Of a stretch of 64,000 bases of DNA, positions 22,289 to 64,000 are shown in pieces. The DNA lies in assembly GCA_947044365.1 (NCBI GenBank), contig OX345649.1, positions 2,761,930 through 2,825,929 of the forward strand. The letters are read 5' to 3'. A model generated the notes under the pieces. That model was given only the letters and a program-made list of their open reading frames with translations, was not told the origin of the DNA and ran no database searches. The translations under genes and the position numbers were made by a program. This stretch comes from Petrosia ficiformis (taxonomy: Eukaryota; Porifera; Demospongiae; Haplosclerida; Petrosiidae). Each line of letters begins with the position of its first letter. Position 1 is the first letter of the stretch.

Positions 22289-25200
22289 ATGATTCCTGTA
22301 CTTCTCACTAGTTTTCTTACCTTTTCTCTACTTCAAGCAAGTGATGTTGAATTCACTGAGGTAAAGTTTGCTTTGATAATTGATGGCAGTTTAATGGATA
22401 CTGCAGTCTTGAATGCAGTAAAGAGAACAGTGGAGGTGATCAATGAAAATGATTCTTTGCTACTTAACCTATCTCTGAGTTATTCAGTGTTGATCACAGA
22501 AGTATGTTAAAAGTTTTAGAATTTATTACTGTGATATGCTTTATACCATTTATGATTCATGAAAATAAATTCATGTATATGATTGTCCTTAATTACTTCC
22601 TCAGTGTAACAGTACAATTGGTATACATCAACTCCAACAAAAATCAAATACAACTTTCTTTGGAATAGTTAATGCAGGCTGTAGCACTTTGATTAATAAG
22701 GTGCTTTATCCTGTTAGTTCATACTTGGATATATCCATGGTAAAAGAAATTGTAAAATTTTTGTAGCACTTTTACTTTTTCATACACTTTTCAGATTTCT
22801 GCTGTTGGTTCATTGGTAACATTACCAATGGAAAAAGTATATAATGTAGTTCCTTCTGAAGGACAAATTGATGAAGCACTTGCTGTAATAATACAATATT
22901 ATAATTGGATGAAAGCAACTATCATATCCGAAGAAATAGCAGAATACCTAGAGGTATAATTATTATACTATGCCTTATCATTATTAAACAGGGTGCTCAC
23001 ATTTAGCGACATCTTCAGTTATATGACACACTTGAAGAATTTGGTATTCTCGTGACTAATTCTGTCAAGTTTGATTTACGGGATAGTTCATTAAATGACC
23101 ACATTGACAATACTATTGTTGGTTAAAGTCTATTTGTTCACTTATAAACTTATACATATAAATCTTTATTTGCAGAATGATGAACCTCATATTTTTATAC
23201 TTAATACTGATCGTAAGCTAGCGCTACGGATTTTTTGTAAGGTTAGCTAGAATGTATAGGTATACACAAATGTTTGTTTGTTTCTTATATATTATAGGCA
23301 TATGCTGAAGGTATACATTATCCAAATTATGCTTGGATTACTTTGGGTTATTTTAGTAATCACTGGTGGATGGAATATGAAAAATATTTCCAAGAAATTA
23401 ACTGTAAACAACCTACTATGGTGATGAATACAGTACTTAACAGGTCACTGGTACTACTACCTTATCCAGATAAACATGTAGGCTTAATGCTGTACTTGTG
23501 TATATATGTATTGATTATATACTTTACAGAATGGCAAACAATACACATATGAGGACATATATAACACATCAGACTATACACATGATGCAGTAATGAAACT
23601 TACTATAGCCCTAAGTACATGTTTGAATACTATCAATTATTCAAACTGTGATAACTGTTTGGAAATCTGTTACAAAAATATTGATGACTACATTATAAAA
23701 ACAAATTTCACTGGAGTATCTGTACGTAAACAATTATATATACATAATTCATATTATTATGTTTCATTCTCATGTTTCTAAACACCTATTGTAGGGTAAC
23801 GTAGCATTTACTGAATATGGTGAGAGAGTATTTAATACAAGTTTAATTTTGCAGTATCAAATGTCTGGTTAGAAGACACACAGATGCACCAAACTATATA
23901 TTTCTATCATTCATCTGTTATTAGATGAATTACTTAAGCTGATGGTTATTGGATATATCAAACATGGTGTGTTCAGTTATTTGCAGAAGGAAAATGTTGA
24001 TACTGTTTGGCCAGGTTTAGTATACTATAGCTGTATAATATAGAACTCATTTCTAGTACACATTCACAGAAGGTATACCTCCTGATGGTACTCCTATTCG
24101 TATTGTAAATACAGTGCTTCCAGTAGTGGTAGCATTTTCTTCATTACTTGGACTTGGATCAGGGACATTCATTCTTGTGTGCTTTTTATTTAATGTGATA
24201 TTCAGGAATAGAAAGTAATTTACGGAAGATGGTTAAAATTATAATTTATTGCAATTATGCATGTAGAATTGTAAAATTGACTAGTCCTAAATTGAACTAC
24301 CTAATGATATTTGGAGCAGTTGGTATGTGGATTAGTGGACTCTCACTACAAACAAAATCCATTGAGGCACAGTTCATCATATGTACGGTTAGTAAAAAAA
24401 ATAATTTATTAACATTATTTACAAATTGTGTATATAGATATTTGATAGAATATGTTCAAGTTGGGGGTACGATATTTGTATTTTAGTAGCTTTGGTGAAA
24501 ACGTGGAGAGTACATTATATTTTAAAGAAAAAAACGGCAACCAAAACAGTGAGAGGAAATTGTTCACAATTATTAATTTTAATTATTCTTTTATCATTCT
24601 ATAGAAATTACACGACTGGAAACTTGTTTTAGTAGTTCTTGCAATATTGTCTGTTGATGTAGTGCTTACCATACCTCTTCAGGTTTTGGCAGTAATAAAT
24701 GGAGATATTAGTTTTCAAAAAGATGATAGTACCAGTCCAGATAAAAATGTGAGAAGTGTGTTTATAATGTATATGTACATGCATGTATTTGCTTACACTT
24801 ATTCAGGATCAAGGTGTGATTCAAGAGTACTATACCATTGTGTGTGGTTCTACTGTTTATTATCTGATTTGGACTGGTATTACTGTCATCTACAAACTAA
24901 TCCTACATATTGTAGGATTAGTATTTGCTTTTCGAATCAGGAAGATAGAAATTGATGCTTTGAACGATTCCAAATATTCAGCTCTTATTGTTTACTGTTC
25001 CAGTTTCATGTTGGTTCTTATTTTTATCATAATACCTGCTACTGCTGATAAACCAAATGTAGAAGACAGTATATGGAGTGTGATTGTATTTGTACTGATT
25101 TTAATGTATCTAGGATTGACATTTATTCCAAAAGTGAGCTCAACATTATAACAATTGATTGTAATGGTTGTATTGGTTGTAATGGTTGTATTGGTTGTAT

Positions 25201-26015
25201 TGGCTGTAATGGATGTATTGGTAGTAATGGTTGTCGTGGTTGTATTTAATCAATTAAAGGTTTCATATCTTGGTATACAAGAATAATAAAAACATTTTCA
25301 ATAAAAACAGAGAAAGATGTAGGGACATCAAAACCCAAAAGGCATGTGAACAAGGTTGGGAGGTTAACGTAGGACCTATACAACCCCACATAAGTACATA
25401 CACCGCTATAAAGCAAAATAAAAAGAACTGTACTTATGTAGGGTTATATGGAAGTGGTTTGTTTAATGGTATATATAGTCAACTTGCTGTATAATTAAAC
25501 ATGACATCAGCATGTATATATAGGACATAACCACAAAATAATGTAAATTTATATTGACACTAATTTTATATGAGTTATATTATTTTTATGCTGAATGTTA
25601 CAGTAAATATTATACGTAACAAGCATTAAACACTTGGTTGGTAATAATCATATTTGTTATATAGCACTGAATGTTACAATAAACAATGTATGTAAGGTTG
25701 GTAATAATTATCATATAAGACCATGGTCATTTGCAAGTTATATTCATGCTCATAATAATATTTAGTTATAATTATATATAATTATATATAATTATTAATT
25801 TTTTTATTATAATGATACAGATGAGAGCATTGTATAATGATCCAAGAGGGAAGAATGTAATTACACATGCAGGCAACAAATCAGCTACTCAGCTAGGAAA
25901 TGACACGAACATTTACAGCATCACTCATGGTGCTTCAACTAACAAAGGCAGTGAAATTGCAAATGTTATGAATGAGTTGAGAGTTGAACATCAACAAGAT
26001 GGAAACAGCAGTTAG
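22289..26015 (+). CDS. GABA-B-type metabotropic receptor (class C GPCR), copy B
   Basis: Fifteen exons join in frame (753 aa): 22289-22501, 22605-22739, 22795-22953, 23007-23117, 23176-23241, 23298-23477, 23530-23721, 23795-23867, 23925-24014, 24070-24214, 24267-24387, 24438-24548, 24605-24748, 24807-25133, 25821-26015. Exon phases are the same as in copy A. The ATG at 22289 is chosen over an in-frame one at 22238 because it begins a clean signal peptide (MIPVLLTSFLTFSLLQASD). The Venus-flytrap domain has FFGIVNAGC and YAWITLGYFSNHWW; the membrane part has VKLTSPKLNYLMIFG, ALVKTWRVHYIL, AFRIRKIEIDALNDSKYSAL and YLGLTFIPK. The 64-aa tail starts MRALYNDPRGKN, like copy A, then diverges. Introns are short except the last (687 bp). 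AATAAA lies at 26153-26158. Heterodimerisation with copy A is possible by family analogy but not shown. Confidence 0.9.
25149..25250. repeat. Short tandem repeat GGTTGTATT/GGTTGTAAT in last intron of copy B
   Basis: Nine-base units of the form GGTTGTAWT recur about ten times with substitutions, directly downstream of the last transmembrane exon of receptor copy B. The repeat is on the transcribed strand and follows the donor site by about 15 bases. Confidence 0.75.
25276..25470. repeat. MITE family B, diverged copy
   Basis: The left arm repeats the family B sequence (CAAGAATAATAAAAACATTT, GTAGGGACATCAAAACCCAA, CAAGGTTGGGAGGTTAAC). The central ACACCGCTATAAAGCA is followed by only a short part of the right arm (TATGTAGGGTTATATGGAAG). 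The palindrome is therefore truncated compared with 14558-14855. It sits in the last intron of receptor copy B. Confidence 0.7.
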
Positions 26016-26159
26016 ATAAATACTCTGAAATAATTTTTTACTCGTTGCAAATTTTCATGCAATTCTAATTATGATTGTCAACAAGGAATTCACAATTGTC
26101 TTGTGTGCACATTATACTATTCAAAACATAATTATTCTGCATAAACGTAATTAATAAAA

Positions 26160-26250
26160 AGTGGTTTGGACCATGCTACTGGGATTTGAACCCATGATGC
26201 ATGTCTTATTATATAGGTAAAGAAAATTCAGCTGAGTGTCTGCCTTCTTG
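26160..26250 (-). repeat. tRNA-derived SINE-like unit, reverse strand
   Basis: On the minus strand a perfect B box, GGGTTCAAATCCC, lies about 45 bases after a weak A box (CAGCTGAATTTTC). The cloverleaf is incomplete, so a SINE or tRNA pseudogene is more likely than a tRNA gene. It lies just after the polyadenylation signal of receptor copy B. Confidence 0.45.
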
Positions 26251-26419
26251 AACTATTTCTACTAGTTTATATATCCACAACTGCTTTGCATGCTCTATCA
26301 GAATTTTTATATCTAACTATTCACTTAGCGTCAGTGAAATGTTAATTATATTATGTTATAATATTATAGACATGAGATAATCAGCAATCATAAATAATGT
26401 GACAACATAAAGAGATATT

Positions 26420-26975
26420 TAGCAATGAAGTCCACAGAAAAACAGACACTCTCTTTTCAGGAAACAACATGACTGCAGCTAGAACCACTGACCTTTTGAT
26501 CAGGAGGCTCAAGCTCCAACCACTAAGCCATGTTGCCCCTTAAAAAAAAAGAGTGCCCATCAAACTGAGACTATTTGATGGGAATGATAAACCACAACAT
26601 ATATACACACAAGTGTGTATATAAGTCCGTAGTCCTATCAGTTGTAGGGAACCGAAGTTCTATTATACCCCCAACCTAAAGTGCCGTCAGAATCCGCAGA
26701 GTGGTAAGTCCCACGAATCGACCGGAAAGACCACAATTTCCCAAGTGGACTCTTTAAGCTAGGAGGCATCATCCCTCATTATATATGTTGTGGTTTATCA
26801 TTACCATCAAATAGCCCCCAGTATGATGGGCACTCTTTTTTTTTAAGGGGCAGCGTGGCTTAGTAGTTGGAGCTTGAGCCTCCTGATCGAAAGGTAAGTG
26901 GTTCGAGTCCAGCTGCAGTCATGTTGTTTCCTGAAAAGAGAGTGTCGGTTTTTCTGTGGACTTCATTGCTAACTT
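26420..26975. mobile_element. Foldback element with tRNA-like (SINE) arms, copy 2
   Basis: Long inverted arms (about 26420-26608 and 26775-26975) each carry, from outside in, GAAGTCCACAGAAAAACAGAC-type sequence, a tRNA-like unit (TGGCTTAGTAGTTGGAGC as A box, GTGGTTCGAGTCC as B box), an A/T run, and AGAGTGCCCATCA with an AACCACAACATATA motif. The core of about 165 bp, including GTGCCGTCAGAATCCGC, is the reverse complement of the core at 4935-5010. The tRNA-like part is thus internal to a larger inverted-repeat element rather than a free SINE. Confidence 0.75.
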
Positions 26976-27156
26976 TTAACGTTAGGAAGGTTTCTTCCTA
27001 TTTATTATAGAGATATTGTTTTCTCAATATGTCTTGTAAATCCATCATAGCTTTGTATTAAATGTAGAACTGTAATGCCAGAAATGCTTCATAAAATATT
27101 CATGTGCTCAAATAAGGTTATATGTATCACTGCTCCACAAATGCACACCTTCAATA

Positions 27157-27217
27157 GAAAGTCACGTATCCAGCCCCTCCCACTCTTGAAAGTCTCGTAT
27201 CCAGCCCCTCCCACTCT
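27157..27217 (+). promoter_or_regulatory. Duplicated 30-bp GC-rich element upstream of the adhesion GPCR gene
   Basis: GAAAGTCACGTATCCAGCCC continuing CTCCCACTCT occurs at 27157-27186 and again, one base different, at 27188-27217. The two copies lie about 450-515 bp before the proposed start codon. The CCCCTCCCACTC core resembles sites for Sp/KLF zinc-finger factors. A regulatory role is inferred only from position and composition. Confidence 0.4.
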
Positions 27218-27672
27218 AAACAGTGAGGTCACTTCAACACTAGTCTAGTAACTAAACAGTTGAAGGTGATTTTTCATTAAGTGGCTACTTGCAGACCTTG
27301 CAAAAAAAAAATATCAACATTTTCACTTGCTATATTAATTAATGACCTTTGCCAGTAGAAGATCGTATTTGTGATTTTTGTATGTCAACAGTAAATTTGT
27401 TGAAAATGACCATTATGCAGTGTCCTCTTTATCATAGCTTACGTTCTTTTCTCTTTAGTGAAATCGATTGATTCGATTCAACCTTTGCCAGCTGATACCA
27501 GGCCCTTCCGCTTTACCGCCATTTTGAGTCGGGATAGGGTCCAGGTAAGAGAAAACCAGATATGTACAGGAATCATCCGCTCCGCCTACTCGGGCGAGGA
27601 GTCGTCAACGCATTCTTGTGGTTGCCAAAACGTGGTATTATTATTTTCCAAAAATTGGTTCTAATTCCAATA

Positions 27673-62361
<34,689 letters not shown>

Positions 62362-62790
62362 TTTGATGACCAATTAATTGTACACATAGCATAATTATAA
62401 TGAAACAGTACTGCAGTTACCTAATTTGTTACTTTTTTTTATTACAATAATTATATAAGTAATCATTTTTGTATCATTCACTTCAACAATATATTTTCAC
62501 TGTTTATGAAAGTGTATTGTAGGGGATTAAGTTTGTGATCCAGCTTAATATAAGTATGGCTATGTCCACTGTGGGATAATCTCCGGAGGGGCAAAATTCG
62601 AGTATGCATGAGGACTTAAAGATGATAGACAGCTGCTGAATGCTGTATATATTGCCAGTTATCATAGGTGTGAATGGGACTACACCAGATTTCCCTGTGG
62701 TTGGTCACTCATAGTATGCCGCCAGAAAACTGGGAAGTTATCGTGGGATATCATTATAATTCACTCATAAAAAAGTCGACTTTGAAAAAT
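62362..62790. other. Downstream flank of the adhesion GPCR gene
   Basis: No canonical AATAAA was seen in the first few hundred bases after the stop; the gene may use a variant signal near the A/T-rich 62430-62460. No gene or mobile element was recognised in this stretch. Confidence 0.4.
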
Positions 62791-63645
62791 TGCACCAACG
62801 CTCAATGATCTTGGCCCAGCAAATTCCCCAGGCATTCATTTTTACGCATCGAGCTATTTGCAGTTTCCCCAAATTTGTCCCCAGCCTACTATAGGAGTTC
62901 ATCTGTCAAGCTATATCCAGCTTGCCCGAGATACTACCCAGACACTGATAGGTCCTCATAAAACAATCAACTGTGAAGCTCTAATGCAAAACTGAAAAGT
63001 TTTTGATCACCAACACTCAATGATCTTGCCGGAGCACATCCCCCAGGCATCGCTTTTTACGCTTCGAGCTTGTCCCAAGCATGCAGTTCACCCGTCGATC
63101 TATATCCAGCTTGCCCGAGATACTAGCCAGACTGATAGGTACAAGAGCAATCTGGACTACCACCTCATAAAACAGTCCACTGTGAAGCTCTAGGTCAAAA
63201 TTGAAAAGTTGTTTTGTCAACAACGCTCAATGAACTTGCCGAAGCACATCGCCCAGGCATCCATCTTTATTACGCATCGCTATTTGCAGCTTGCCCAAGT
63301 CGTCACCAGCCATCTTGGAGTTCACCCGTCGAGCTATATCCAGCTTGCCCGAGATACTATCCAGACTGATAGGTACGAAAGCAATCTGGACTACCACCTC
63401 ATAAAACAGTCCACTGTGAAGCCCTGGGTCAAAATTGCAAAGTTTTTTTGTTTTTTTTTTGTCAACAACGCTCAATGAACTTGCCGGAGCACATCGCCCA
63501 TGGCATCCATTTTTTCGCATCGCTGTTTGCAGCTTGCCCAAGTTTGTCCCCAGCCAAGTTGGAGTTCACCCGTCGAGCTATATCTAGCTTGCCTGAGATA
63601 CTAGCCAGAAACTGGTAGGTCCAAACGCAATCTGGACTATATACC
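62790..63645. repeat. Tandem repeat of about 210-245 bp, four units
   Basis: Units begin near 62790, 63008, 63218 and 63463, each with AACRCTCAATGATCTTG-type sequence, CCCAGGCATC, TTCACCCGTCGAGCTATATC, CAGCTTGCCCGAGATACTA and CTCATAAAACAGTCCACTGT. Units differ by small indels and substitutions and the last is partial. It is more G/C-rich than the flanks. The minus-strand open frames across it repeat the same translated motif and are not genes. Confidence 0.88.
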
Positions 63646-64000
63646 ACACAGTAAACTTGTGTTGCAGAATAGTGACATGCTATATTAACAATGAAAGGAT
63701 ATTGGTAGTTTCTAAGTTAAAGAAACTTTAATTTGCTTCTTTGTTATACACATTTCTACTCTAAATTGATGCTGATTTTATGAAGGTACATTACACTCGA
63801 TATTTTTTGTATTAATCATCAAGCTGTGAAGACATTGCTAACAGTATCTATATACAGCGATCAGATCTAAGGATCTGTAATAATTTGTGAACTAAATGTA
63901 AAGTGAAGCTAAACAGATCTTTGCTAGTTTCTATGTTCCATTCATCCCCAACTGGATTTCCTTATAAAGGTGCATTAAACTGAATAATTACATTTAATTA
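63646..64000. other. Window end, nothing recognised
   Basis: AT-rich sequence without an open frame of note, RNA gene, or match to the repeat families seen elsewhere in the window. Confidence 0.4.

Noticed and set aside
27458..27664. Frame and CAG|gtaaga-like donor upstream of the receptor start
   Set aside because: It may be a 5' untranslated exon, but there is no way to tell from sequence alone; the coding frame does not join exon 1.

Overview
The window is AT-rich animal nuclear DNA. Every recognised gene but one is split into small exons with GT-AG introns, and transposons, foldback repeats and microsatellites fill the spaces. Two tandem GABA-B-type class C receptors, a giant immunoglobulin-rich adhesion GPCR, a StAR/STARD3-like lipid carrier, many 50-100 bp introns and AT-richness together suggest an early-branching animal, most probably a demosponge (an Amphimedon-like genome). 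That assignment is inference from gene content and style, not a database match.

Layout. 963-1822 (+): the last two exons of a START-domain gene that begins before the window. 1974-7893 (+): a complete paralogue of 8 exons and 221 aa. 8451-10466 (-): an intronless gene for a 671-aa protein with leucine-rich-repeat-like spacing; a decayed copy of its 3' end lies in the last intron of the START gene. 12959-19772 and 22289-26015 (+): two head-to-tail GABA-B-like receptor genes, 15 exons each (734 and 753 aa). Between them sits a TTAA-flanked piggyBac-like element carrying a second, degenerate transposon with integrase-type coding exons. 27673-62361 (+): one gene of 37 predicted exons whose frames join without a break into a 3161-aa adhesion GPCR: signal peptide, 21 Ig domains, one EGF, a 22nd Ig, an unrecognised linker, a hormone-receptor-like Cys module, GAIN/GPS, seven transmembrane helices and an acidic repeated tail. 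62362-64000: no gene seen, only a tandem repeat of about 210-245 bp.

The strongest observation is the architecture of the adhesion GPCR. Ig domains 2-21 are five tandem copies of a four-exon, four-Ig cassette, and the third domain of every cassette (plus the first Ig of the protein) has no cysteines, so it lacks the canonical Ig disulphide. The two GABA-B-like genes show a second pattern: exons 5-10 and their short introns are nearly identical, while flanking exons are clearly diverged, which suggests gene conversion.

The repeat content is also informative. It includes hAT-like MITEs (one with a perfect 8-bp target duplication), a 298-bp palindromic MITE, a hierarchical foldback element, a long near-perfect intronic hairpin, foldback elements whose arms are tRNA-like SINE sequences, and nested tandem duplications bounded by long (TG)n tracts in an 8-kb intron. 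All gene models were built by eye from frame, splice signals and family motifs; no alignment or expression data were used.
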